A DNA stretch of 64,000 bases from an uncultured Methylocystaceae bacterium (GTDB taxonomy: Bacteria; Pseudomonadota; Alphaproteobacteria; Rhizobiales; Beijerinckiaceae): contig CAIQCB010000009.1 in the NCBI GenBank assembly GCA_903870245.1, positions 1 through 64,000 of the forward strand, in the 5' to 3' direction. Position 1 is the first letter of the stretch. Every line of letters starts with the position of its first letter. The translations under genes were made by a program, and so were the position numbers. Of the stretch, positions 28,012 to 37,719 are shown piece by piece. The notes beneath the pieces were generated by a model. It had not been told where the DNA came from. It did no database searches and saw nothing but the letters and a program-made list of their open reading frames with translations.

Positions 28012-28922
28012 AAAAAGCCCAAACTCTTTCGCGAGGCCAACGGCTTGTTCTGCTCGCGCCATATCTCTGGATTGTCGCCTTTTTGCTGGCGCCGTTGATC
28101 CTGATCCTGAAAATTTCTTTCTCGCACACTGTATTGGCGCGTCCTCCCTACCGGCCAATTTTCGAACTCTCCGAGGGCCTTGCCGGATTTTGGACCAAAG
28201 CGCAGACGTTTACTTTTGACGCCTACAGAGTGTTGTTCACGGACAGTCTTTACATCAACGCCTATATCTCCTCGCTGACCATCGCCGCTGTTGCGACGCT
28301 GGTGACTTTGCTGGTCGCCTATCCTTTCGCCCTTGCGATGGCGCGAGCTCCTGAAAAGTGGCGACCATTTCTTATCGGACTCGCCGCCGCGCCCTTCTGG
28401 ACGAGTTTTCTAATCAGGGTCTACGCCTGGATTGCGCTTCTCAAGGATGAGGGATTGATCAATAAGGGCCTGATCGCCCTGGGCCTGATAGATGCGCCGA
28501 TCCAGATGTTCGCGACACGTTTCGCCGTGGTGATCGGGATCGTTTATTCCTATCTTCCCTTCATGCTCTTGCCGCTTTATGCGGCGCTGGAGCGCCAGAA
28601 TCCTGCGCTCCGGGAGGCGTCGGCTGATCTGGGAGCAACTCCAATGCAAACATTTCTTCGTGTGACCTTGCCGCTGTCGCGCGAAGGGATAATCGCTGGC
28701 GTGTTGCTTGTCTTTATTCCGGCGGTCGGCGAATTCGTGATTCCCGATTTGCTCGGGGGGTCAGACACCTTGATGATCGGACGCACGTTGTGGAATGATT
28801 TCTTCGCCAATCATGACTGGCCCACGGCCTCGGCCGCCGCCGTTTTGCTGCTGGTCCTGTTAATCGCTCCCCTGGCGGCGCTGGAGCGTATGCGCTTTGG
28901 TCAAAAAGATTTGCGGCCATGA
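28008..28922 (+). CDS. potB: ABC transporter permease (PotB-like)
   Basis: Inner-membrane permease with six predicted spans (304 aa). The cytoplasmic EAA loop is REASADLGATPMQTFLRVTLP (about 202-222). It pairs with the ATPase and the second permease. The N-terminus (LLAPYLWIVAFLLAPLILIL) matches PotB-type proteins. The start overlaps the ATPase stop by 4 nt (ATGA). The track start at 27927 lies inside the ATPase gene and is not used. Confidence 0.88.
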   Translation: MKKAQTLSRGQRLVLLAPYLWIVAFLLAPLILILKISFSHTVLARPPYRPIFELSEGLAGFWTKAQTFTFDAYRVLFTDSLYINAYISSLTIAAVATLVTLLVAYPFALAMARAPEKWRPFLIGLAAAPFWTSFLIRVYAWIALLKDEGLINKGLIALGLIDAPIQMFATRFAVVIGIVYSYLPFMLLPLYAALERQNPALREASADLGATPMQTFLRVTLPLSREGIIAGVLLVFIPAVGEFVIPDLLGGSDTLMIGRTLWNDFFANHDWPTASAAAVLLLVLLIAPLAALERMRFGQKDLRP

Positions 28923-29725
28923 ACGGACAGTTTCGTATCCTGCAAGCATTGATGCTGACGGCAGGTTTTATTTTTCTTTATGCGCCCATCGTTATTCTGG
29001 CCGCGATGAGCTTCAACGCTTCCCGTCTGGTGTCGGTTTGGGGCGGGTTTTCGACACGATGGTATGCTGCTCTCATTGAAAACGAGCAGTTGATGCATTC
29101 CGCATGGATCAGTCTTGCCGATGCGACTCTCTCAGCCCTGTTTGCTACTATTCTGGGATTGCTCGCCGCGGTCTCCCTTGCGCGCTTCGGGGCTTTTCCT
29201 TCACGTCTTCTTTTTTTTGGCGCCATCCATGCGCCTCTTGTTTTGCCTGAGGTTGTGATGGGATTGGCTTTGTTAAGTTGCTTTGTGGCCCTCGGGGTCG
29301 GTCGCGGCTTCACGACCCTTGTGATCGGGCACGTCACCTTCACGATGTGTTTTACTACTGTCGCATTGCTGGCTTCGTTGAGGGAATGCGATCCAGCGCT
29401 TGAGGAGGCGGCGATGGATCTTGGGGCAACGCCTTTCACGGCCTTTTTGCTGGTGGCCTTGCCGCAGATCGCTCCCGCCATGGCGAGCGCCTTTCTTCTC
29501 GCCTTCACTCTGGCGCTCGATGACCTGGTGATCGCCAGCTTCGCCACCGGACCGGGCGCCACGACCTTGCCGATGCGAATCTATTCTCAGGTGCGTCTCG
29601 GCGTCTCGCCGCAGATCAACGCTATGTCGACGCTTCTGCTCGGTATGGTCGCCGTGGCGATGGGCGCCGGCGCGTTGATCCTGCGGCGAGGCGCCCGACG
29701 CAGTCGCAGGGTATCCGTAACTTGA
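28919..29725 (+). CDS. potC: ABC transporter permease (PotC-like)
   Basis: Second permease of the polyamine-type importer, 268 aa, about six spans. The EAA loop is EEAAMDLGATPFTAFLLVALPQIAPAM. VASFATGPGATTLPMRIYSQ matches the region after it in PotC. The ATG overlaps the potB stop by 4 nt. No substrate-binding protein gene (PotD) follows within the window, so the binding protein must be encoded elsewhere. Confidence 0.88.
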   Translation: MNGQFRILQALMLTAGFIFLYAPIVILAAMSFNASRLVSVWGGFSTRWYAALIENEQLMHSAWISLADATLSALFATILGLLAAVSLARFGAFPSRLLFFGAIHAPLVLPEVVMGLALLSCFVALGVGRGFTTLVIGHVTFTMCFTTVALLASLRECDPALEEAAMDLGATPFTAFLLVALPQIAPAMASAFLLAFTLALDDLVIASFATGPGATTLPMRIYSQVRLGVSPQINAMSTLLLGMVAVAMGAGALILRRGARRSRRVSVT

Positions 29726-29806
29726 TGAAAATGAAGTATTTGCATTAATCATTGACCCTGGCTCGCCAGCCCGTCTATCACAGGTTTCGACCGGGAATGA
29801 CAACGT

Positions 29807-31078
29807 ATGGCGAAACAAGCGCGAACGACGAGACGAAAGACCGGCGGCCCAAATTCTTCAGCTGTCGCCGCCATAGCTCCTGCGCCCTCGTCGCCGCCTG
29901 GAGCCGTCGTCATTTCAAAATCGGCTGAACCCTCTGGCCACGCGCCAAGCGGCGTGAAATGGGCCGGGCTCAGTCTTGAGCGTCAGCTAATGTTTTGGGG
30001 ACTCTCGCTGCTCTTGCTGGCGGCAATCCTCTACCTGCTCAGTCCGGTGTTGGCGCCCTTCGTCGCCGGAACGGCCCTGGGATATTTGCTCGATCCTGTA
30101 GCCGACAGGTTGCAGCGTATGGGCATGTCGCGATTGGGGGCGGCGCTTGTGCTGCTGGTTTTTTTTATTGCATTTGTCGTGACAGTCCTGATTGTTCTTC
30201 TTCCCATCCTGTCGAGACAATTCGCTGGATTGATTACAGCCATGCCTGGATATCTACAAACCCTCAGCGGTTTGATTTCCGGGTGGCAAACGCGTTTCAC
30301 AAGCGAGTATTTTAATGAATGGTTGCAGAGTTTGGGGCTGGGTCCGGCGGGAACCATCGACACCCAGAAGTATATCGATGATCTCGCCAATCAGGGCGCC
30401 GTGCTGATTGGCGATTTTCTAAAATCTCTGGTCTGGCGCGGTTACGCCTTGATCAACGTAGCCGCGCTCGTGGTGATTACCCCGGTCGTCGCTTTTTATA
30501 TGATGCTGGATTGGGATCACATGATCCATATTCTCGATAGTCTGGTGCCGCCCCGACACCGTGACGACGTCCGTTTTCTGGCTGGAGAAATAGATCGGGC
30601 GCTTGCCGGTTTCGTTCGGGGACAGTCGCTGGTTTGCATATTTCTGGGCGTTTGGTACGCCGTCGGGCTTTCAGCGATTGGTTTAAACTTCGGTTTTCTG
30701 ATCGGCGTTATCGCTGGCGTGCTGAGTTTCATTCCCTATGTCGGCTCGATTACGGCGTTTGTATTTTCGATCATCATCGCGATCGTCCAGGGATGGCCGC
30801 ATGTCAGTTTGCCCGTCGAGGCGATCGCTATCGTCAGCTTCGGGCTGATCATGGACGGGTATGTGTTGTCGCCCCGACTGGTCGGCGCTTCGGTGGGCTT
30901 GCATCCGGTCTGGATCATGTTCGCTCTGTTGGCTTTTGGAGCGCTTTTTGGTTTTACTGGAATGATTATCGCCGTGCCGACGGCCGCCGCACTGGGCGCG
31001 GTCATGCGGTTTCTGGCGGCGCGTTACCGCCGCAGCGCGCTGTTTCGTGAAAGCGGCCCAGCGTCGCACAGGGCCTGA
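29807..31078 (+). CDS. AI-2E/PerM-family permease
   Basis: A 423-residue polytopic membrane protein. A soluble N-terminal tail of about 50 residues rich in Ala, Pro and Ser is followed by six to eight spans. Family landmarks are PVLAPFVAGTALGYLLDPVADRLQR, YMMLDWDHM, FIPYVGSITAF and VGLHPVWIMFALLAFGALFG. The family includes peptide- or Na+/H+-linked transporters, so the cargo is unknown. Its stop overlaps the start of hdaA by one base (TGATG), the normal order in Hyphomicrobiales. Confidence 0.88.
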   Translation: MAKQARTTRRKTGGPNSSAVAAIAPAPSSPPGAVVISKSAEPSGHAPSGVKWAGLSLERQLMFWGLSLLLLAAILYLLSPVLAPFVAGTALGYLLDPVADRLQRMGMSRLGAALVLLVFFIAFVVTVLIVLLPILSRQFAGLITAMPGYLQTLSGLISGWQTRFTSEYFNEWLQSLGLGPAGTIDTQKYIDDLANQGAVLIGDFLKSLVWRGYALINVAALVVITPVVAFYMMLDWDHMIHILDSLVPPRHRDDVRFLAGEIDRALAGFVRGQSLVCIFLGVWYAVGLSAIGLNFGFLIGVIAGVLSFIPYVGSITAFVFSIIIAIVQGWPHVSLPVEAIAIVSFGLIMDGYVLSPRLVGASVGLHPVWIMFALLAFGALFGFTGMIIAVPTAAALGAVMRFLAARYRRSALFRESGPASHRA

Positions 31079-31797
31079 TGCCGGTGGCGACGAACATGCG
31101 CGCCGAAGACGAAGCGCAGCTCACGCTCGATTTTCCAATCAAAACCCGGCTCGGTCCCGATGACTTCCTGCCGGCGCCCGCGAATGAAGCAGCGCTCGCC
31201 CTTATTCGCCGCTGGCCAGCGGACTGGCCAGACCGCATTGTTACGCTGGTTGGTCCCGCCGGTTGCGGGAAAAGCCATCTCGCGGCGATTTGGGCGGCGC
31301 AGGCTGGGGCGCGCGAGATTGATCCGCGCGCCTTGCCGTCCATCAATGTGCTGACGGAGACGATCCCGGCCGCTTTACTGATCGACGACGCAGATCGGGT
31401 TGTCGATGAAACCGGATTCTTCCATCTCCTGAATTTTGTAATCGAGAATCGATTATGGCTGTTAATGACTCGCCAGCGCGCGCCTCTGCCCGCGGAAGTA
31501 GCGTTGCCGGACCTTTTGTCACGCCTGCGTCGTGCACCGGCGATAGAGATTGGATCGCCGGATGAAGCGCTGGTTCTTGCCGTTCTGGAAAAGCTTTGCC
31601 GAGATCGTCAATTGAGCGTGGATGCCCAAACGCTGGCCTTTATCGCTCTGCGTCTTGAACGCTCGCTCGACGCTGCCCGAGCCTTCGTGGCGGCTCTGGA
31701 TCGCGCTGCGCTGGCGCAGGGCAGGGCGGCGACGCGGGCGTTGGCGGCAGATGTTCTCGCCCGGCTTTACAGCGACGCGAACGAGGCGGAGAATTAA
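31078..31797 (+). CDS. hdaA: DnaA-related regulator of replication initiation (Hda-like)
   Basis: A DnaA AAA+ domain protein without the DNA-binding domain. Hda proteins bind the DNA polymerase sliding clamp and promote hydrolysis of DnaA-bound ATP. The clamp-binding sequence QLTLDF lies at about residues 14-19. The nucleotide-binding loop is GPAGCGKS, and LIDDADRV stands at the Walker B place. The start may be this ATG or the next ATG (MRAEDEAQL) six codons on. It is translationally coupled to the upstream permease and is followed by ppk. Confidence 0.88.
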   Translation: MPVATNMRAEDEAQLTLDFPIKTRLGPDDFLPAPANEAALALIRRWPADWPDRIVTLVGPAGCGKSHLAAIWAAQAGAREIDPRALPSINVLTETIPAALLIDDADRVVDETGFFHLLNFVIENRLWLLMTRQRAPLPAEVALPDLLSRLRRAPAIEIGSPDEALVLAVLEKLCRDRQLSVDAQTLAFIALRLERSLDAARAFVAALDRAALAQGRAATRALAADVLARLYSDANEAEN

Positions 31798-31834
31798 ACC
31801 ATGGGCATCGTCGCTTGCTTCCAGGGAAAGTGAT

Positions 31835-34099
31835 ATGAGTCAATCTTCAGGCGTCGAGAACAGGAAAACGGGTGTGACAGAAAACGTGGTTGCAACTGGC
31901 GATACGAGCAGCGAGGCTGCTGGCATTGAGGTAATGGACCCCGCCGGTGAACTGCTAGCGTATCCAGACGCGCTTGTTGACTCCCCCAAACGATTTATCA
32001 ATCGTGAATTATCTTGGCTGGAGTTCAACCGGCGTGTGTTGCAGGAGGCCTCCAATCGCAACCATCCATTGCTTGAACAATTACGCTTCCTATCGATATC
32101 GGCCAATAATCTTGATGAATTTTTTATGGTCCGTGTCGCGGGTCTGCGCGGACAGATGCGCTCGGGGATGACTGCGCTCTCTCAGGATGGGCTGACGCCC
32201 GCCGAGCAGCTTGTCAAAATCACCGAGCGCTCAACCCGTCTGACAAATGAGCAGTTAAGACGCTGGCGCGATCTGCGTCGCGAACTCCACGAGGCGGGAA
32301 TCAGCATTATCGAACCCGCCGATCTCTCGAAGCCCGAATTGCTTTGGCTGGAAGAGCACTTCCTTAATCGCATTTTTCCGGTTTTAACGCCGCTCGCCGT
32401 CGATCCGGCGCATCCGTTTCCTTTCATTCCAAATCTTGGGTCGACGCTGGCGCTGGAGCTGGTGCGGCCCGGCGATCGCAAAACGCTACAGGCGCTTGTG
32501 CGTCTTCCTGCGAAAATCGAGCGTTTTGTTAAATTACCCGAAAGCGGCGACGGGCGTGAGCGTTTCATCCTGCTTGAAACGCTGATCGCGATTAACGCAC
32601 AGCGGCTTTTTCCCGGTTATCTCTTGCGTGGGCAGGGGTTATTTCGTGTAATTCGCGACAGCGATCTTGAAGTCGAGGAAGAGGCCGAAGATCTCGTTCT
32701 GTTGTTTGAAACCGCGCTCAAGCGTCGACGACGCGGGTCAGTGATCCGTCTTGAGGTCGCCGCGGACATGCCGGAAAGTCTTCGTGCGCTGGTCGCAGAC
32801 GAACTCGATGTGGCTCCGACGGAGACCTTCGAGATTGACGGCATGCTAGCCTTGATTGATCTATCCGAACTTGTGGCGCGGGACCGCCCTGATCTCAAAT
32901 TCAAACCCTACAATCCCCGCTTTCCCGAGCGCGTTCGTGATAATGGCGGCGATTGCTTTCCGGCTATCAAACAGAAAGACCTCGCGGTCCACCACCCCTA
33001 TGAGTCCTTTGACGTTGTCGTGCAGTTTCTTCAACAGGCGGCGCGAGATCCCAATGTCATTGCCATCAAACAGACTCTCTATCGAACCTCCAACAACAGT
33101 CCGATCGTGCGCGCGCTGGTCGAGGCGGCGGAGGCTGGCAAGTCCGTCACCGCACTTGTCGAACTGAAAGCGCGCTTTGATGAGGAAGCGAACATCCGTT
33201 GGGCGCGCGATCTGGAACGCGCCGGCGCGCAGGTCGTCTTCGGTTTTATCGAACTCAAAACCCATGCCAAACTCTCGTTGGTAGTGCGGCGTGAAGGCGC
33301 CGGTCTTGTTACCTACTGCCATGTCGGTACGGGAAATTACCACCCGGTCACGGCGCGTGTTTATACCGATATTTCGGTGTTCACCGCCGATCCGGTGATT
33401 GGTCGCGATGTGTCGAGGATTTTTAATTATATCACAGGTTACGCCGAGCCTGCCGGCCTGGAGCGGATGGCGGTGTCGCCGATATCTCTCAAAAAAAAAT
33501 TGCTGGAGCATATCGAACAGGAAATTGCACATGTTAAAGCCGGCAAAACCGGTTCGATATGGGCGAAGTGCAATGCGCTTGTCGATCCGGAAATCATTGA
33601 CGCTTTTTATACAGCTTCGCGTGCTGGAGTCTCTATTGATCTGGTTGTGCGCGGCATCTGCTGCCTGAGACCGGGTGTTCCAGGCTTATCGGAGAATATT
33701 CGCGTCAAGTCCATTGTTGGCCGGTTTCTTGAGCATGCGCGCGTATACGCCTTTGGCGGCGGTTACCCATTGCCGCACACACGGGCTCATGTCTATATCT
33801 CCTCGGCTGATCTGATGACGCGAAATCTCGACCGGCGCGTCGAATCTCTCCTCCCGATCGTCAATCCCACTGTGCATCAGCAATTACTCGACCAGATCAT
33901 GGTCGCCAATCTGATGGATAACCAGCAAAGCTACCGGGTAATGCCTGATGGCTCGTCGCAGCGTATGTCGCCTGCGGAAGGCGAAGAGCCATTTAACGCA
34001 CACCAGTATTTTATGACGCACCCCAGCCTTTCAGGTCGAGGCAAGTCGCTGAAGGATTGGCGACCGCGCTCTCTCGTGAAGAAATCCAAAAATGCTTAA
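31835..34099 (+). CDS. ppk: Polyphosphate kinase 1
   Basis: Makes polyphosphate from ATP reversibly. The 754-residue protein begins with a variable Ser/Thr/Val-rich lead, then [20 protein letters not shown]. The phosphorylated histidine region is [18 protein letters not shown], and the second catalytic His sits in [20 protein letters not shown]. The track opens at 31622 inside hdaA. I use the ATG at 31835, which has AGGGAAAG 4 nt upstream. It is followed directly by ppx, a common pair. Confidence 0.97.
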   Translation: MSQSSGVENRKTGVTENVVATGDTSSEAAGIEVMDPAGELLAYPDALVDSPKRFINRELSWLEFNRRVLQEASNRNHPLLEQLRFLSISANNLDEFFMVRVAGLRGQMRSGMTALSQDGLTPAEQLVKITERSTRLTNEQLRRWRDLRRELHEAGISIIEPADLSKPELLWLEEHFLNRIFPVLTPLAVDPAHPFPFIPNLGSTLALELVRPGDRKTLQALVRLPAKIERFVKLPESGDGRERFILLETLIAINAQRLFPGYLLRGQGLFRVIRDSDLEVEEEAEDLVLLFETALKRRRRGSVIRLEVAADMPESLRALVADELDVAPTETFEIDGMLALIDLSELVARDRPDLKFKPYNPRFPERVRDNGGDCFPAIKQKDLAVHHPYESFDVVVQFLQQAARDPNVIAIKQTLYRTSNNSPIVRALVEAAEAGKSVTALVELKARFDEEANIRWARDLERAGAQVVFGFIELKTHAKLSLVVRREGAGLVTYCHVGTGNYHPVTARVYTDISVFTADPVIGRDVSRIFNYITGYAEPAGLERMAVSPISLKKKLLEHIEQEIAHVKAGKTGSIWAKCNALVDPEIIDAFYTASRAGVSIDLVVRGICCLRPGVPGLSENIRVKSIVGRFLEHARVYAFGGGYPLPHTRAHVYISSADLMTRNLDRRVESLLPIVNPTVHQQLLDQIMVANLMDNQQSYRVMPDGSSQRMSPAEGEEPFNAHQYFMTHPSLSGRGKSLKDWRPRSLVKKSKNA

Positions 34100-35627
34100 A
34101 TCATTTTTGCGCGCGCGGCCGGCGCCAACCTCGACGGAAGCGCCATCGATCAAGCCGGTCGCTATAGTCGATATCGGCTCCAATTCTGTACGCCTTGTCG
34201 TGTACCAATCCCTGTCTCGCGCACCGACGCCGATTTTCAACGAGAAAGCAATGTGCGGTCTCGGCCGGGGGGTGTTGACCACGGGTCGCTTACCGGAGGA
34301 AGGCGTTGACAAGGCGATGAAGGCCCTGCGACGTTATCGAGCGTTGTGCGACATGATGAACGTCAGCCGGGTCGAAGCCATCGCCACCGCCGCTGCGCGG
34401 GACGCTGAAAATGGCGCCGCCTTTCTCGATGCGGCAAGCAAGGTGATCGGCTGCGATATTCAACTCTTGTCCGGTCGCCGCGAAGCGGAGCTTTCGGCTC
34501 TGGGCGTGGTGTCCGCCATCCACAATCCTGACGGCGTTGTCGGCGATCTCGGCGGAGGTTCGCTTGAATTGATCGATGTGAAGGAAGAAGAGATTGGCAA
34601 GGGCATGACCCTGCCGCTCGGCGGCCTCGCCTTGATGGACGCTTCACGCCGTTCGCCCCGTGACGCCATCAAAATCGCCCGAAAGGCAATCGCCACCGCC
34701 AAGCCGCTCGAACATCTCAAGGGGCGCACCTTTTACGCAGTCGGCGGCACCTGGCGCTCGCTGGCAAAGCTACATATGAAACAGCGCCATTATCCGCTTG
34801 GCGTGATGCATAACTATCGCATCCAGACAAGCGAGGCGGCCGACTTCGCCGAACTCGTCGAATATATCGATAGCGACGCGATTGAGGATATCGATGTCGT
34901 TTCGGCGGCCCGTCGTCCCTTGCTCGCCTATGGCGCAATTGTGCTCGACGAAATCATCCGCCGCGCCCGGCCGCGCGAGATTGTGATTTCCGCCGCTGGC
35001 GTACGCGAGGGTCTGATTTACGACAGGCTTACGCCTGTTGAACGCGCCGTAGATCCCTTGTTGTTCGCTTCGAGAGAGGTGGAGTCGATCTTCGCGCGTG
35101 CGCCCGGTTACGGCGACGAATTGATTGGTTGGGTTGATGACTTCATGCGCTCCGGCCTCATCGACGAAACTGTTGAGGAAAAACGGCTGCGTCATGCCGC
35201 CTGCCTGCTCTCCGATATCGCGTGGCGGGCGCATCCCGAATATCGCGCCCAGCGCGCCTTGAATGTGGTGACCCAGGGACCCTTTTTGTCGATCGATCAC
35301 CCTGGCAGGGCTTTTTTGTCGATGGCCATTGTTTTGCGTCACGAAGGACCGGAGGGCGACGACGCCATTGCGGAACTACGAAGTATATTGACGACCCGAC
35401 TGTTTTTGCGCGCCCGCGTCCTCGGCGCAGCGATGCGCGTCGCCTATCTGCTCTCAGCGTCGATGCCTGGGGTATTGCCGCGCACCACGATGCGTTTGGC
35501 CGAAGCTAGCCTGAAGCTTTCCCTGCCGTCCGAACTCGCTGATCTTGCCAGTGACAGGGTGCTTAATCGCCTTAAATCTTTGGGTCGACTGCTCGGCGTT
35601 GAAGCGGAACTGACCATACAGGGATAA
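34092..35627 (+). CDS. ppx: Exopolyphosphatase (Ppx/GppA family)
   Basis: Removes terminal phosphate from polyphosphate, and many members also hydrolyse pppGpp. ASKHA-fold motifs are [17 protein letters not shown] (about 28-44), [12 protein letters not shown] and RGAIVLDEI-like helices further on. A C-terminal HD-like region follows with [11 protein letters not shown]. The ATG overlaps the ppk stop by 8 nt, so expression is coupled. The 511 residues are normal length. Confidence 0.96.
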   Translation: MLKSFLRARPAPTSTEAPSIKPVAIVDIGSNSVRLVVYQSLSRAPTPIFNEKAMCGLGRGVLTTGRLPEEGVDKAMKALRRYRALCDMMNVSRVEAIATAAARDAENGAAFLDAASKVIGCDIQLLSGRREAELSALGVVSAIHNPDGVVGDLGGGSLELIDVKEEEIGKGMTLPLGGLALMDASRRSPRDAIKIARKAIATAKPLEHLKGRTFYAVGGTWRSLAKLHMKQRHYPLGVMHNYRIQTSEAADFAELVEYIDSDAIEDIDVVSAARRPLLAYGAIVLDEIIRRARPREIVISAAGVREGLIYDRLTPVERAVDPLLFASREVESIFARAPGYGDELIGWVDDFMRSGLIDETVEEKRLRHAACLLSDIAWRAHPEYRAQRALNVVTQGPFLSIDHPGRAFLSMAIVLRHEGPEGDDAIAELRSILTTRLFLRARVLGAAMRVAYLLSASMPGVLPRTTMRLAEASLKLSLPSELADLASDRVLNRLKSLGRLLGVEAELTIQG

Positions 35628-35642
35628 ATCTTGCCATTCGGA

Positions 35643-35816
35643 CTACTGACGTCTTGATTGGTGGTTCCGTCCCTCAATGGTTTTGCCAGAATAGGCTAGC
35701 GGCTCACGACTGTTCTGAAAATAGGGCGAGCCAATTAAAGCAGCAAGCGCCAGTGTAAGGACCCAAATGGCCGAAGGAACCATCGTTTCCTTCATCGATT
35801 TATCCAAACGAGACAT
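35643..35816 (-). CDS. Small membrane protein, 57 aa
   Basis: No family recognised. MSRLDKSMKETMVPSAIWVL leads into a single hydrophobic helix (about 12-33, VPSAIWVLTLALAALIGSP) with a polar tail rich in Arg and Gln. A strong GGGGAG lies 4 nt before the ATG at 35816, so I chose it over the track start at 35831. The gene is convergent with ppx. It opens the accessory region. Confidence 0.55.
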   Translation of the reverse strand: MSRLDKSMKETMVPSAIWVLTLALAALIGSPYFQNSREPLAYSGKTIEGRNHQSRRQ

Positions 35817-35903
35817 GTTTCTCCCCGTCAATTAAACAACCTTGCATTACAAGGGTAATGGATGCGATGCTGGTTGTTCCCGGCATCGCTCCTGTCGCGA
35901 TTA

Positions 35904-36197
35904 TCAGAACAGATGAGGTTCTTGATTATAATATTGTTTAAAATCGAAGGGTTTTAGCTGCGCGCGACACGCTTTGCTGATTTGCGCGCCATGCTGGCGA
36001 AGGCAATCCTCCATCTCGTGCTGCCACATGATGTCGTCATTGCAATATTTGGCTGCGTCTTTGGCGCAGGCGTCGATCTCAGCTGCCCCGCCTTCGCCGG
36101 CGCTGTAATCTCTTGCAGAGGCATGATCGCCGAATAACGCCAGCGTCATAAGACCGAGGAATACGGCCACAAGCCGGCCAAGCCTGGATAATGTCAT
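35904..36197 (-). CDS. Secreted Cys-rich repeat protein, copy 1
   Basis: A 97-residue protein with a signal peptide (MTLSRLGRLVAVFLGLMTLALFG). The mature part has four cysteines in the pattern C-x7-C-x14-C-x11-C (CAKDAAKYC...EDCLRQHGAQISKAC), ending FDFKQYYNQEPHLF. This pattern resembles the Cys-rich repeat of Golgi GLG1-type proteins (pfam00839). The start at 36197 has AGAAGGAA about 7 nt upstream. It is a paralogue of the genes at 36224 and 40991. Exported, probably periplasmic or surface, function unknown. Confidence 0.75.
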   Translation of the reverse strand: MTLSRLGRLVAVFLGLMTLALFGDHASARDYSAGEGGAAEIDACAKDAAKYCNDDIMWQHEMEDCLRQHGAQISKACRAQLKPFDFKQYYNQEPHLF

Positions 36198-36223
36198 CGT
36201 CTGTTCCTTCTCTGGGTTTAGAA

Positions 36224-36574
36224 TCAAGAGTTTGTTCCTGATTTGCGGGAGATCCCTGAAACCTGGACATCGGGCGAAAGCCATTTTTTGCTGTGATATT
36301 TACGAAAGTCTGTATTCTCCATGTGAGAACGACAAGCCGGCGTTAGATGCGCAATATGGCTTTGCAGACAATTTTCAAGCTCGAAGAGAAGCGGCGCCCA
36401 AGCTCTGCAATATTTGTTAATATCCTTGAGGCAATCGCCAAATTGCTGCCCATCATCATTATCTGTGTTGGGATCGTAGGAATGTTGCTGCGCCAGTGCA
36501 GATTCTGGGTTCGAGATAATTAACGTAGAACAAAGAATCATAATAAAGGAAATGGCCGCGAAACATTTCGACAT
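36224..36574 (-). CDS. Secreted Cys-rich repeat protein, copy 2
   Basis: A 116-residue protein from the ATG at 36574. The signal peptide (MSKCFAAISFIMILCSTLII...ALAQQ) is followed by HSYDPNTDNDDGQQFGD and the repeat CLKDINKYC...ENCLQSHIAHLTPAC ending NTDFRKYHSKKW. The frame reaches back to 36865, but that part has no recognisable sequence. The repeat matches copy 1 and copy 3 in spacing. It lies 27 nt upstream of copy 1 in the same direction. The DNA around it is visibly more AT-rich than region 1. Confidence 0.72.
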   Translation of the reverse strand: MSKCFAAISFIMILCSTLIISNPESALAQQHSYDPNTDNDDGQQFGDCLKDINKYCRAWAPLLFELENCLQSHIAHLTPACRSHMENTDFRKYHSKKWLSPDVQVSGISRKSGTNS

Positions 36575-36877
36575 TTTGGAAAATCCAGATAATGAGGAAA
36601 AGTAATTTGGTTTATTGAGCGTTTCTTGGAATAAATGGCATTTGCGTCTCCATTTTAAGGAGATTTTTAACAAATCCAAATAATAACTAGGAATAGAGTT
36701 TGTGGATGATGCCATGAGAGAATGCCCATGGTCCGTATTATTATTCGAGGTATTATTAAATGTAATTGAAAGATCTAAACTTATTACAGATTTGTCTCTG
36801 ACAGGACCCGAGAGAGTCGGAGACAAACAGTAAAAATATCTGATTGGTTTCGGGATGATCATCATAAGCCTGCTTCT

Positions 36878-37591
36878 TTAGCAATCTTTGAGATTGCTCT
36901 CTCGACATTTCTTTGACATTTCATTGACCTTTGTAAACTCTTCCTTATTTAGAGTTTTAAAAGACAATTCCCGCAAACTTGATTTTTCAGATGGTGAATA
37001 TGACGGAGAGTCTGTTGCGATAAAGGTCCACATCGCACCTTTTAGCACGTCCCTGTTCGTCCCCTGGCCAAAAGCATACATGGTTCCCAAATTTAGCTGA
37101 GCTTCTGGATCACCATTTGACGCAGCGATTTTCATCCATTTGAAGGCTTCCCTGAAATCTTGGGGGACGCCGTTTCCCTCATAAAACATGGCTGCAACGC
37201 CAGCCTGCGCGGGCGGGACGCCTTGTCCGGCAGCGGATAGCAACCACTTCATTGCTTCATGGTAATTTTGAGTAACAACTTCACCATCCATATACATTGA
37301 ACCGAGATTGAATTGCGCGGAAGCCAGCCCCTTTTTTGCTGCTTCAGTTGTCCAGTGAACGCCCAGTTTTATATCGCGCGGCGTGCCTCGTCCAAAGAGG
37401 TATAACGCCCCGAGTTCGCCCTGCGCCCGGACATCGCCTTTTTCGGCAAGGGGTTTCAATAATTTGAATGCATTTGTGAAATCGTTTTTCTTGGAGGCCT
37501 CCAAGGCGGAGATATAGTCGTCACATTTCGCCTCGATGGAGTAAAGGCAAACAAAAATTTGTAATGCAAAAAACCAATATCTGTCGATCAT
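36878..37591 (-). CDS. Sel1-repeat (TPR-like) protein
   Basis: A 237-residue protein with a signal peptide (MIDRYWFFALQIFVCLYSIEA) followed by about four Sel1 repeats. Repeat units such as GDVRAQGELGALYLFGRGTP, GLASAQFNLGSMYMDGEVVT and GVPPAQAGVAAMFYEGNGVP are clear. Sel1 proteins act as scaffolds and often occur in envelope or stress regulation. The ATG at 37591 has GGAG about 6 nt upstream, so I chose it over 37696. Four Cys residues lie outside the repeats, two of them at the C-terminus (CRESNLKDC). Confidence 0.85.
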   Translation of the reverse strand: MIDRYWFFALQIFVCLYSIEAKCDDYISALEASKKNDFTNAFKLLKPLAEKGDVRAQGELGALYLFGRGTPRDIKLGVHWTTEAAKKGLASAQFNLGSMYMDGEVVTQNYHEAMKWLLSAAGQGVPPAQAGVAAMFYEGNGVPQDFREAFKWMKIAASNGDPEAQLNLGTMYAFGQGTNRDVLKGAMWTFIATDSPSYSPSEKSSLRELSFKTLNKEEFTKVNEMSKKCRESNLKDC

Positions 37592-37654
37592 GTAAAGCTC
37601 CACAATCGTATTATTCGTCCGTTTAGCTGACGGAACGAAGATTTGTATATTATC

Positions 37655-37682
37655 GACTCCGGGCAAGTCCATGCCCGGAGTC
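37655..37682 (-). terminator. Strong hairpin after the Omp25-type gene
   Basis: GACTCCGGGCA and TGCCCGGAGTC form a perfect 11-bp stem with a 6-nt loop. It lies 38 nt downstream of the stop of the outer-membrane gene and before the Sel1 gene. No T-run follows, so it may stabilise the transcript end instead of terminating by itself. Confidence 0.5.
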
Positions 37683-37719
37683 GGTATGTTGGACATTGAT
37701 CTATCGCGACACTGTCGCT

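Noticed and set aside
36880-36898. AGCAATCT-TTG-AGATTGCT inverted repeat at the end of the Sel1 gene
   Set aside because: It lies inside the last codons and no T-run follows in either direction, so it is not a supported terminator.
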